From contig CAMJBH010000019.1 of the NCBI GenBank assembly GCA_946403855.1, positions 1 to 33,205 of the forward strand: a stretch of 33,205 bases of DNA. Reading direction: 5' to 3'. The stretch's first letter is position 1; each line of letters starts with the position of its first letter. Both the position numbers and the translations under genes were made by a program. This DNA comes from an uncultured Bacteroidales bacterium (lineage in GTDB: Bacteria; Bacteroidota; Bacteroidia; Bacteroidales; UBA932). Under the pieces are notes generated by a model that searched no databases, was not told the DNA's origin, and saw only the letters and a program-made list of their open reading frames with translations. Shown piece after piece: positions 24,213-32,945 of the stretch.

Positions 24213-25202
24213 TTATTTTCGTTTGTATGCGGTGAAGCGCCAGGTCAGGCCGAGGTCGAAATTGTGGATACGGTCGTGGTTGTCTCCGAAGTAGGCCAGA
24301 TGGATTCGCACCTTGTCGTTGCCAAGGGGGAAATACTCCACGCCTGCACCGCCGTAAAAATAATCGTTGCCGGCAGGGAGCACCAGGTCGTAGGACAGGC
24401 CGTCGACATCTACATTGGCGGCATCGTTCAACTCGTAGCCCACTTTGGTGCACAGGTTCCACTTGCCCAACGTAAGTATGGCCTTGACTATGAACGACCA
24501 GTCGCTGAACGGGTTTTTCTGCCGGAAGGCAAATCTGTCGATAAGATCCACATCCACAACAAGTTTACCCATATCGAAACGGTTGCCCAGAATGACCCAG
24601 TTCATCTTGCGGTGCAGCTCGTCTTCCACAAGGTTGTAGCTCCAAATCGTCTTCCACCAGGGCCAGATATGCCCGTTCCAGTAGAGGTTGTAGGAATATG
24701 CGTTCTGGGTCACCGGAGAGATTGGAGACGGGATGAACTGCGCCGAAATGGCCTGTCCTTCGGACGGAGAGAAGGTGGCCGAGGCACCGAAGGCGTAATA
24801 CTGATAAAGCCTCTCGCTGAAGGCGCCGTAGTAGTACACGTCGATAGGTGGAGAATCGATTTCGTAGCCTCCGGCCAGGATGGGCTGCTTGCCCGCTGTG
24901 AATGACCATTTGGGGGACGCCTGCCAGGTCAGCCAAAGGAAGTCGGTGGCATTGAAGGGGTTGGCATCTTCTATCTTCTTGTTGAAACGCTGGCGGACCC
25001 TGAAAGTAAGGCCGTCGGCCAATTGCCCCTTTATGTGCATGTTGAAGTAATCTCCCTGGAAATGAGAGTCATACACTCCGTCGGTCGTCTGCTGATTGAA
25101 GGTGGCTCTTGCATCGAAGGATATTTCATCCACATGGGTTTGCTGGGCGCCGGCATGCAGGGCTGCGGCGAGGAAAGCCAGAATCAGAATAGTTCGTTTC
25201 AT
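24213..25202 (-). CDS. Outer-membrane beta-barrel protein (phosphate-selective porin O/P-like)
   Basis: A 329-residue protein with signal peptide MKRTILILAFLAAALHAGAQ, using the start at 25202. The mature part alternates hydrophobic and polar residues with many aromatics, ends in LGLTWRFTAYKRK, and contains segments such as FRVRQRFNK, WSFTAGKQPILAGGYEID and GGAGVEYFPLGNDKVRIHLAYF. This is the pattern of porins of the OprO/OprP type, where GKQ...GGYE-like stretches recur. It is predicted to form a barrel in the outer membrane. The usual terminal aromatic residue is followed here by a short basic tail. It has its own promoter and an upstream palindrome. Confidence 0.8.
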   Translation of the reverse strand: MKRTILILAFLAAALHAGAQQTHVDEISFDARATFNQQTTDGVYDSHFQGDYFNMHIKGQLADGLTFRVRQRFNKKIEDANPFNATDFLWLTWQASPKWSFTAGKQPILAGGYEIDSPPIDVYYYGAFSERLYQYYAFGASATFSPSEGQAISAQFIPSPISPVTQNAYSYNLYWNGHIWPWWKTIWSYNLVEDELHRKMNWVILGNRFDMGKLVVDVDLIDRFAFRQKNPFSDWSFIVKAILTLGKWNLCTKVGYELNDAANVDVDGLSYDLVLPAGNDYFYGGAGVEYFPLGNDKVRIHLAYFGDNHDRIHNFDLGLTWRFTAYKRK

Positions 25203-25211
25203 AATAGGCAG

Positions 25212-25219
25212 CAAAGATA
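25212..25219 (-). promoter_or_regulatory. -7 promoter element for the porin gene
   Basis: TATCTTTG on the minus strand, exact to TAnnTTTG, ending 9 bp before the porin ATG at 25202. The leader would be about 2-5 nt. Confidence 0.6.
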
Positions 25220-25230
25220 GCAATAATAAT

Positions 25231-25245
25231 GTGACAATTTGTCAC
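25231..25245. promoter_or_regulatory. Perfect 15-bp palindrome, candidate operator
   Basis: GTGACAA-T-TTGTCAC is a perfect 7+1+7 inverted repeat. It starts 11 bp upstream of the porin -7 element, covering the zone where RNA polymerase contacts the -33 region, and lies 52 bp before the clpB ATG. It resembles the binding site of a dimeric regulator (the CRP/FNR-like half-site TGTGA is present, but the centre is one base longer than for CRP). Confidence 0.5.
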
Positions 25246-25296
25246 TGGAATGTAATTTGACCTGCAGATATTCGGGTTCAGGAGAAAACCCCGATA

Positions 25297-27354
<2,058 letters not shown>

Positions 27355-27392
27355 TCCCTTCCGGAGCCACTTTCCGGAAACGAATAATGTCC

Positions 27393-27430
27393 AGTTTGTC
27401 CTCAGAACGTGGTCGTTCTGAGGACAAACT
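27393..27430 (+). terminator. Long hairpin after clpB, possible terminator
   Basis: A perfect 17-bp stem (27393-27409 with 27414-27430, loop TGGT), followed by a T-rich stretch CTTCTTTT. It lies 39 bp after the clpB stop and could end its transcript. It is also the first and most perfect unit of repeat array A. A smaller TTCCGGA/TCCGGAA hairpin (27359-27379) precedes it. Confidence 0.5.
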
Positions 27431-27640
27431 CTTCTTTTCACCCCCTCCGTCCTCACCAGGGGCCGTTCCTGAGGACAAAATGCCCAAAAACATAGGTCTG
27501 TCCGCACCAGGGGCGTTTTCCTGAGGACAAATTGCCCGAAAACATCGGTTCGTCCTTACCAGGGGCCATTTCTGAGGACAAACTGCTCAGAAGCATTGCT
27601 CCGTCCTCACCTGGAGCAGTTTCTGAGGACGAATGGCTGG
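27393..27640. repeat. Hairpin repeat array A (five units, 51-52 bp period)
   Basis: Five tandem imperfect repeats with left arms GTCCTCA or variants beginning at 27398, 27449, 27500, 27552 and 27603. Each unit is a 28-29 nt inverted repeat (GTCCTCA to TGAGGAC, with GTCCTTA giving a G-U pair in the fourth unit and GTCCGCA a mismatch in the third), followed by a 23-nt spacer. The middle units share CACCAGGGGC or close relatives in the loop side. Spacers are related to each other, so they are not CRISPR spacers. No coding frame is plausible because the period is not constantly a multiple of three. Confidence 0.8.
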
Positions 27641-27644
27641 AGGT

Positions 27645-27757
27645 GGAGGGCTTGGTTCGGAACCGTAAGCACCCTCGCTTGTAGAGGGAGGGGCCCGCGA
27701 GCGGAGCGAAGTGGGAGGGCGAGGGCCCGTGGCCCGAGGGTGGAGAACCAACCCTCC
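27645..27757. repeat. 113-bp GC-rich nested palindrome
   Basis: The outer arms GGAGGGCTTGGTTC (27645-27658) and GAACCAACCCTCC (27745-27757) pair with one bulge. Inner arms ACCCTCG (27671-27677) and CGAGGGT (27735-27741) pair perfectly. The middle is very GC-rich with two GGGCCC blocks. As RNA or single-stranded DNA this would fold into one long branched hairpin. It resembles an extragenic palindromic element or a structured non-coding RNA. No open frame fits. Confidence 0.6.
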
Positions 27758-27773
27758 GCGAAGGTCAACAAAC

Positions 27774-28075
27774 TGACACAAAAAACAGCAGAACCGTGTC
27801 AAATCTGAGAGAAAATGCTGCTGACTGACACAAAACAAGTCTACAACGTGGCAAAACAGACCGAAACATCAGAAACTGGCACAAAAAATAGCAGAACCGT
27901 GTCAAATCTGAGAGAAAACGCTGCTGGCTGACACAGAAAGAGGCAGTAGCGTGGCAGAATCGACCGGAAACAACCAAAGTAGACACGAATAGAGGCCGCA
28001 GCGTGGCAAAAACGGCCGAAAATAACGGTGACGGACACAGATAAGGAAGGTAACGTGTCAGAAATGAGCAGGAAC
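27774..28075. repeat. Hairpin repeat array B, first block (six units)
   Basis: Units begin with TGACAC or variants (TGGCAC, AGACAC, GGACAC) near 27774, 27826, 27877, 27929, 27981 and 28033, a 51-52 bp period. Each has a right arm GTGTCA or GTGGCA about 22 nt further on, giving a 28-nt inverted repeat as in array A, but with unrelated arm sequence. Odd and even units differ: units 1 and 3 share CAAATCTGAGAGAAAA after the right arm, units 2, 4 and 5 have GTGGCA. A degenerate further half unit (GGCACAG) appears near 28097. Confidence 0.78.
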
Positions 28076-28110
28076 GGCATAAGGATAATGGCAATTGGCA
28101 CAGTACCAGG

Positions 28111-28250
28111 CCCCGGCAGCAGTTAACACCTATTTTTGCTTCCCGAACATCGACAAAACACCATCCGGCAGCAATTTACCCCCATTTTTGCTGCCGGAAC
28201 ATCTGCAGAACAACCTTCGGCAGCAATTTCATACCTTTTTTGCTTCCGGA
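28111..28250. repeat. Hairpin repeat array C (three units, 52 bp period)
   Basis: Three units start with GGCAGCA at 28115, 28167 and 28219, exactly 52 bp apart, and end 29 nt later with TGCTTCC, TGCTGCC and TGCTTCC. The middle unit forms a perfect, longer stem (CCGGCAGCAA with TTGCTGCCGG, 28165-28197). The loops are T-rich. The block sits between the two array B blocks. It shares the period and hairpin size of A and B but not their sequence. 28251-28300 holds only an AT-rich stretch and a short GGCTGGTGAACCTGCC element. Confidence 0.75.
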
Positions 28251-28300
28251 ACCGTATGTGAATAAAAGGAGATTCTTCGGCTGGTGAACCTGCCTCAGAA

Positions 28301-28435
28301 TGACACGAAGACCGGCAGAACCGTGTCAAATCTGAGAGAAAACGCTGCTGACTGACACGAATAGAGGCCGCAGCGTGGCAGAATCGACCGGAAATAACCA
28401 AAGTAGACACGAATAGAGGCAGCAGCGTGGCAGAC
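28301..28435. repeat. Hairpin repeat array B, second block (three units)
   Basis: TGACAC or AGACAC arms at 28301, 28353 and 28405, period 52 bp. The 118 bp from 28315 to 28432 align without gaps to 27891-28008 in the first block with about ten mismatches by eye, so this block is a segmental duplicate of units 3-5 of block one. The run ends at a GC-rich stretch just before the secG terminator. Confidence 0.78.
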
Positions 28436-28455
28436 AAGCGGCCGGAGGCGGAGGG

Positions 28456-28490
28456 ATAAAAAAACGGCCGCGGATAAACTCCGCGGCCGT
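28456..28490 (-). terminator. Intrinsic terminator of the lptE-secG operon
   Basis: A perfect 10-bp stem ACGGCCGCGG/CCGCGGCCGT (28464-28473 with 28481-28490) has a 7-nt loop. Read leftward, it is followed by seven U residues (A run 28458-28464). It sits 20 bp beyond the secG stop. Confidence 0.88.
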
Positions 28491-28509
28491 AATTATTTTC
28501 TGGGCCGGA

Positions 28510-28881
28510 TTACTCAGCTGCAGGAGTTTCGGGAGTTGCAGGAGCTTCGGTGCTGGGCTCTGTCTGATCCACGGGAGCAGTGGGGAAAGAAGGCTGCTCG
28601 GTGGAGGCTGCGTTCTCGATCTTGTCGGTAACGTCAACGCCGGTGCCACTGGTGCCGGTGGTGAAAGATGCCACTACGGAAACTACGATGATGAAGGCTA
28701 CGAGCCCCCAGGTAATCTTTTCGAGGATGTCAGCGGTCTGGCGCACACCAAAGGTCTGGTTGCCCGCCACGAAGTTGCTGGCCATTCCCTGTCCCTTGCC
28801 ATTCTGAAGCAGCACCACGAGAATCAGGAGGATAGCTGCAATAACTATGAGAATGGTCAATGTTGTGAATAATGCGTTCAT
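28510..28881 (-). CDS. secG: Preprotein translocase subunit SecG
   Basis: A 123-residue inner-membrane protein of the SecYEG channel, which assists SecA-driven export. Two membrane helices (about 3-25 and 57-80) flank the conserved cytoplasmic loop VVLLQNGKGQGMASNF with FGVRQTADILEKITW. The periplasmic or cytosolic tail is extended and rich in Pro, Glu, Thr and Ala, as is common in Bacteroidetes. It follows the TPR-like gene by 3 bp and ends before a strong terminator. Confidence 0.94.
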   Translation of the reverse strand: MNALFTTLTILIVIAAILLILVVLLQNGKGQGMASNFVAGNQTFGVRQTADILEKITWGLVAFIIVVSVVASFTTGTSGTGVDVTDKIENAASTEQPSFPTAPVDQTEPSTEAPATPETPAAE

Positions 28882-28884
28882 ATC

Positions 28885-29472
28885 TCAGTTTTTGTCTAAT
28901 TTTTCAATAAGGGCTGCAAAGTAAACACTTTTTTCCGGATATCGCAAACTTAGTTTGGAATAAATTTGCTTTGCTTCATTCAGATAGCCTTGTTCGGCAT
29001 ATATTCCCGCCAGCGTTTCGGTGCACAAATCAAACTCTTCTTCCGGCAAGTCCTCCGGCAGGTCATCACGGTCCGAAGAAGCGAAGGAAGGGAAAATGGA
29101 GTCGTCGGAACGACGCACCTGCCGGTACTGGGCAGCAGAAAAATAATCCCCGCCAACCACGAAAATACGACCGGGATCGGCCTTGGCAACCGGAGTTTGC
29201 ACCGTTACCTCCTCAGGCCCCAGCACGCTATTCAACAAAGTGCTCACTTCGCTGTCTGAATAATCGCGCGAAGGTGCGCTCACAAGCTCATAGAGCAGGC
29301 GCCGCGAACCTATGTACAGCGCTGCCTGCCCTGTCTGCTGGGCGCTGAGAGTACCGGCCTCCGCCATGCGGCGGCACAGTTCCATGCGGGCCCCGGCGTA
29401 CCAGGGATAGATGCTCACCACCCCCAGCAATTCGTCCATATTCAGACGCTTTATGTCTATGGACCTTACCAT
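28885..29472 (-). CDS. Hypothetical protein with one C-terminal TPR
   Basis: A 195-residue soluble protein without signal or membrane segment. The first third is helical (MDELLGVVSIYPWYAGARMEL). The middle (about 90-145) is acidic, contains DLPEDLPEEEFDL and is probably disordered. The end (about 150-190) contains one tetratricopeptide unit, TLAGIYAEQGYLNEAKQIYS, followed by LSLRYPEKS. Its ATG lies inside the end of lptE (7-bp overlap), and secG follows after 3 bp. The position between lptE and secG suggests a role tied to the envelope, but no function is known to me. Confidence 0.78.
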   Translation of the reverse strand: MVRSIDIKRLNMDELLGVVSIYPWYAGARMELCRRMAEAGTLSAQQTGQAALYIGSRRLLYELVSAPSRDYSDSEVSTLLNSVLGPEEVTVQTPVAKADPGRIFVVGGDYFSAAQYRQVRRSDDSIFPSFASSDRDDLPEDLPEEEFDLCTETLAGIYAEQGYLNEAKQIYSKLSLRYPEKSVYFAALIEKLDKN

Positions 29473-29963
29473 TGCGCTACGGCAGCATTAAAGATATCTT
29501 CCACCAACTTTTCTACGATTTCAGCACACAGACCGCTCTCCACAGCATCTATTGTGTTGGTAGAATCGTACTCGGAGTAAGCCGAAAAACTCTTATCAAA
29601 GTTCTCTTCGGGATGCAACTTGTCCGTAAACTGCACCTTGACCGTGACTGTGAGCTTGTTGCGGGCTGCAACTTCGTCGGCGGTCACGGCTGCGGGAGTG
29701 ATCTCGTAGCCAGTGATCTGACCGGACAGCTCCATGTCTCCGTCAAGATCCACCTGCTCCAGGCGCGTCATGCGGCGGAACTGGTTGCGAATGGCCTCGG
29801 TGAGGTCGTTGCTGAGCGAAGGGTTCACCCTCAACGCCCTGTATTCGAAGAAATTGATGGTAATTGTATTCACATCGGGCTGGATGGACGTACCCGAGAA
29901 GGAATAAATGCCGCATGAGTTAAACACAAACAAGGCGGCCAGCAAAGGAAGGAACCTTTTCAT
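29466..29963 (-). CDS. lptE: LptE-family outer-membrane lipoprotein
   Basis: A 165-residue lipoprotein with signal MKRFLPLLAALFVFNSC (lipobox Cys17), followed by GIYSFSGTSI, the family's usual start. LptE plugs the LptD barrel and helps deliver LPS to the outer surface. Visible family features are the segment NTITINFFEYRA, the helical block LTEAIRNQFRRMTRLEQVD and the strand GDMELSGQITGYEITP. It overlaps the upstream sigma-54 activator by 4 bp and the downstream TPR-like gene by 7 bp. Confidence 0.9.
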   Translation of the reverse strand: MKRFLPLLAALFVFNSCGIYSFSGTSIQPDVNTITINFFEYRALRVNPSLSNDLTEAIRNQFRRMTRLEQVDLDGDMELSGQITGYEITPAAVTADEVAARNKLTVTVKVQFTDKLHPEENFDKSFSAYSEYDSTNTIDAVESGLCAEIVEKLVEDIFNAAVAQW

Positions 29964-31168
29964 GATGTCTTCTTTTTAGCGGCTAACTTACGGTAGATCG
30001 TGCGCTCGGATATGCCCAGTTCCTTGGCGGCCTCTTTCACTTTCCCTCCATGCCTCTGCAGGGCCCGTTCTATCAGCTCCTCGCCCATGTGGCGCATATT
30101 CATGTCCTCTTCCGCTCCGGCAGACTCTTCATACGAAGACATCTGCTCCTCCGGCTCATCGAGCTGCCGGGGCACCACCATGGCGGGAGCGGGCGCCGGC
30201 ACTGCCGCCGAAGCTCCCGAGTGAACTATGCTCTTGAGAGCGTCAACCTCCTGCTTGAGATCAAGTATAGCCTTGATTATCACCTTCTTGTCCTCGTCGC
30301 TAAAGGATGAGCCTCCGGCACTGCCGCCGCTCTGGGCAGGCAGCAGGGAGTCCTGCTCGTCCGGCAAGTACCGGGAAAGCACGTCGGGGCCCAGCTCCAC
30401 CCTGTCGTTTCCGCCCCTCGAAGGATGGCTCTCGATGGCGCTTATGGTCTCGGCGACATTCTTGAGCTGGCGTATGTTTCCGGGCCAGCGGTACGAAGAC
30501 AGCTTGGAAATGGCATTCAGGTCCAGAGTCACGCGGCAACAGCCGTATTTCTGGGCGAAATCGGCCGCAAACTTGCGGAACAGCAGGTAGATGTCGCTTT
30601 TCCGCTCACGCAGCGGCGGCATCTGTATCTGAATGGAATTGATTCGGTAGTACAGGTCCTGGCGGAACTTGCCGGTGGCCACGGCATAGGACAGGTTGAC
30701 GTTGGTGGCGCAGATGACGCGCACGTCTGTCTTTTCCACTTTGGACGAACCCACCTTCATGAATTCGCCGTTTTGCAGCACCCTAAGCAGCATTGCCTGC
30801 GTCTCCTTGGGCAATTCGCCTATTTCGTCCAGGAAAATGGTTCCGCCGTTCGCCTCTTCGAAATAGCCCTTGCGCTCGCCCACGGCCCCGGTGAAGGCGC
30901 CTTTCTCGTGTCCGAAAAGTTCGGCGTTGATGGTGCCCTCGGGAATGGCCCCGCAGTTGACGGCCAAATAGCGTCCGGTGCGCCTGCGGCTGTGCTGGTG
31001 GATAATCTGTGGTATGTTTTCCTTGCCGGTGCCGCTCTCGCCCTGTATGAGCACCGTCAGGTCGGTGGGAGCAATGGCCACCGCAGTCTCAAGGGCCCGG
31101 TTGAGCGCCGGGTCGTTGCCTATGATGTCGTATCTGTTTTTTAGCGTTTGAAGCTCTTGTGCGTCCAT
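29960..31168 (-). CDS. Sigma-54-dependent activator lacking a receiver domain
   Basis: A 402-residue enhancer-binding protein. The AAA+ domain begins almost at the N-terminus, with Walker A GESGTGKE (43-50), the sigma-54 contact loop GAFTGA (90-95) and Walker B GGTIFLDEIGE. A linker rich in Ala/Pro/Ser (about 275-350) leads to a Fis-type helix-turn-helix at the C-terminus, GGKVKEAAKELGISERTIYRKLAAKK. There is no response-regulator receiver or obvious sensor domain, so control must come from elsewhere, for example oligomerisation or partner proteins. It heads the lptE-TPR-secG operon, overlapping lptE by 4 bp, an arrangement seen in other Bacteroidetes. Confidence 0.92.
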   Translation of the reverse strand: MDAQELQTLKNRYDIIGNDPALNRALETAVAIAPTDLTVLIQGESGTGKENIPQIIHQHSRRRTGRYLAVNCGAIPEGTINAELFGHEKGAFTGAVGERKGYFEEANGGTIFLDEIGELPKETQAMLLRVLQNGEFMKVGSSKVEKTDVRVICATNVNLSYAVATGKFRQDLYYRINSIQIQMPPLRERKSDIYLLFRKFAADFAQKYGCCRVTLDLNAISKLSSYRWPGNIRQLKNVAETISAIESHPSRGGNDRVELGPDVLSRYLPDEQDSLLPAQSGGSAGGSSFSDEDKKVIIKAILDLKQEVDALKSIVHSGASAAVPAPAPAMVVPRQLDEPEEQMSSYEESAGAEEDMNMRHMGEELIERALQRHGGKVKEAAKELGISERTIYRKLAAKKKTS

Positions 31169-31175
31169 AACTGTG

Positions 31176-31183
31176 CAAAGTTA
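31176..31183 (-). promoter_or_regulatory. -7 promoter element for the sigma-54 activator operon
   Basis: TAACTTTG on the minus strand matches TAnnTTTG. The ATG at 31168 is only 7 nt past it, which implies an almost leaderless transcript. Confidence 0.6.
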
Positions 31184-31194
31184 TGAAAAAATCT

Positions 31195-31202
31195 TATCTT
31201 TG
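31195..31202 (+). promoter_or_regulatory. -7 promoter element for the OmpA-like/TPR lipoprotein
   Basis: TATCTTTG matches TAnnTTTG, 29 bp before the ATG at 31232, so the leader is about 23 nt and AT-rich. It is divergent from the sigma-54 activator promoter 12 bp away. Confidence 0.6.
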
Positions 31203-31231
31203 CATTTCTGCAGTGCAACATTTATAAAAAT

Positions 31232-32875
31232 ATGAAAAGGATTCTTACATATGCAGCGCTGGCAGCGCTGGCCATCATCTCTTCTTCATGTGCCAAATCA
31301 AGGCTCGAACAGATGCAACTGGCAAAAGACGTTGACATCAAGTGCACCCCCGAGGTTCTTGAAATCGTGGCAGGGAAGATTCCCGCCACCGTGACCGTCA
31401 CCTGTCCCAAGGGATATTTCCACCCCAAGGCGACCATGGATGTAACTCCCGTGCTGGTCTATGACGGGGGCGAGCTCGAAGGCAAGCTCCTTCAGTATCA
31501 GGGAGATAAAATCAAGGACAACTACAAAGTCGTGTCTTCCGACGGCGCCACCGTCACCGAAAAGCTGGTATTCCCCTACACTCCCGGATGCGAAAAAGCC
31601 CGTCTGGAACTGCGCAGCGTGATACATTTCAAAGACAAGGACTACCCCGTGGGCGCGATCAAGGTGGCCGACGGATGCATCGGCACCTACATGCTTGCCG
31701 ACCTTGGCGGCGTGTACCAGACCAAGCCCGACGGATACCAGCCCATACTGTACCGCACCACCGAGGGCCGTATCCTGTACGACGTGAACTCCGACAGGGT
31801 GAAGCAGGACCAGTTCGAGACCAACTCCATGGTCAACTACAAGAACTCCCTGGAGTATCTCAAGGAAGACGAACGCACCACCATAAAGGGCACTCAGATA
31901 GTAGCTTACGCCTCTCCTGAAGGCGGCAAGGAGTACAATGCCAAACTCTCCGACAAGCGCGCAGGCACCGCCCAGAAGGCACTCGACAAGGTGGCCGCCG
32001 ACGTGGAATTCACAGGCACGGAAGTAAAGAGCATCGGCCAGGACTGGGAAGGATTCCAGGAGGCCGTGTCCAAGTCCAACATCGAAGACAAAGACCTCAT
32101 ACTGCGAGTCCTCTCCATGTACAGCGACCCTGCAGTGCGCGAAAGCGAGATCCGCAACCTCTCGCAGATTTACTCCGAAATCAACAAGAAAGTGTTCCCC
32201 GAGCTGCGCAGGGCCCGCCTGGTGACCAGCACCGAATTCCGCAACTACAACGACGCCGAGCTGGTGAAAATGGCCGAAAAGGGACTTGACCGCTTCGACG
32301 AGCCGTCCGTGCTGAGGCTCGCTACAATAGCCGAAACGCCCGAAAGCAAGGAAACCCTTTATAAATATGCCATCAGCAAGTTCAACTCCGACGTAGCCCG
32401 CTACAACCTGGCCATGCTCTACCTCGACGAGGGCAAGACATCGCTCGGCGGCGCCTACCTGAGCAAGATCAAGGAGCCCGACGCCCAGGTGCTCGACGCC
32501 ACCGGCGTGGTGGCCATGCGCAACGGCGACTGGGAGCAGGCAGCCGACTGCTTTGAGAAGGCCGGCGGCATCTCCAAGGAGAACGAAGCCGTGATGAACA
32601 TCATCAAGGGCGACTACAGTGCCGCTGCCGCCGCCGCCAAGGGGCTCGAGGGCGACAATGCCGCTCTTGCGCTGCTGCTGAACGGCGACCTGGACGAAGC
32701 TTCCGCAGCGCTCAAGGGAGACGGAGCCAGGACGAATTACCTGCGTGCGGTGATTGCCGCCCGAAAAGGGCAGAACAGCGATGCCAGAAAGTACCTGAAC
32801 GCCGCTTGCGAGGCAGATCCCGCCCTTAAAGAACGTGCCGCAAAAGATATTGAGTTCGCGGCGCTTGCGAATTAA
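31232..32875 (+). CDS. Outer-membrane lipoprotein with OmpA-like and TPR-like regions
   Basis: A 547-residue lipoprotein: MKRILTYAALAALAIISSSC, lipobox Cys20. Residues about 40-190 are beta-rich and contain repeated aromatic strands. A segment resembling the OmpA C-terminal domain follows, with IVAYASPEGGKEYNAKLSDKRA (about 222 onward), the signature that binds peptidoglycan in OmpA/Pal. The C-terminal third (about 350-547) is made of helix pairs with a TPR-like pattern, such as YNLAMLYLDEGKTSLGGAYL and MRNGDWEQAADCFEKAG. It probably anchors the outer membrane to the wall and binds partners. Monocistronic; a weak hairpin and T-run follow the stop. Confidence 0.8.
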   Translation: MKRILTYAALAALAIISSSCAKSRLEQMQLAKDVDIKCTPEVLEIVAGKIPATVTVTCPKGYFHPKATMDVTPVLVYDGGELEGKLLQYQGDKIKDNYKVVSSDGATVTEKLVFPYTPGCEKARLELRSVIHFKDKDYPVGAIKVADGCIGTYMLADLGGVYQTKPDGYQPILYRTTEGRILYDVNSDRVKQDQFETNSMVNYKNSLEYLKEDERTTIKGTQIVAYASPEGGKEYNAKLSDKRAGTAQKALDKVAADVEFTGTEVKSIGQDWEGFQEAVSKSNIEDKDLILRVLSMYSDPAVRESEIRNLSQIYSEINKKVFPELRRARLVTSTEFRNYNDAELVKMAEKGLDRFDEPSVLRLATIAETPESKETLYKYAISKFNSDVARYNLAMLYLDEGKTSLGGAYLSKIKEPDAQVLDATGVVAMRNGDWEQAADCFEKAGGISKENEAVMNIIKGDYSAAAAAAKGLEGDNAALALLLNGDLDEASAALKGDGARTNYLRAVIAARKGQNSDARKYLNAACEADPALKERAAKDIEFAALAN

Positions 32876-32886
32876 TGATTTTTTTG

Positions 32887-32894
32887 TAACTTTG
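32887..32894 (+). promoter_or_regulatory. -7 promoter element for rpsL
   Basis: TAACTTTG matches TAnnTTTG, 51 bp before the rpsL ATG. The leader is therefore about 45 nt, AT-rich, and starts near a CCCTTT/AAAGGG inverted repeat (32899-32904 with 32908-32913). This longer leader differs from the very short ones elsewhere in the window. Confidence 0.65.
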
Positions 32895-32945
32895 CAGCCC
32901 CTTTTTTAAAGGGAAAAGTTATATTTTATTTATTAACAAACACTT

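Noticed and set aside
27393..28435. CRISPR array
   Set aside because: Units are 28-29 nt with 22-24 nt intervals, superficially CRISPR-like, but the repeats diverge between units, the spacers are related to each other rather than unique, and no cas genes are present.
27765..28437. Minus-strand open frames rich in Phe, Leu, Cys and Ser over the repeat region
   Set aside because: They arise from the hairpin repeats, have no recognisable domain or start signal, and the 52-bp period shifts the frame from unit to unit.
32855..32885. Intrinsic terminator after the OmpA-like/TPR lipoprotein
   Set aside because: The TTCGC/GCGAA stem is only 5 bp, lies partly within the coding sequence, and is separated from the T-run by about 7 nt, too weak to call.
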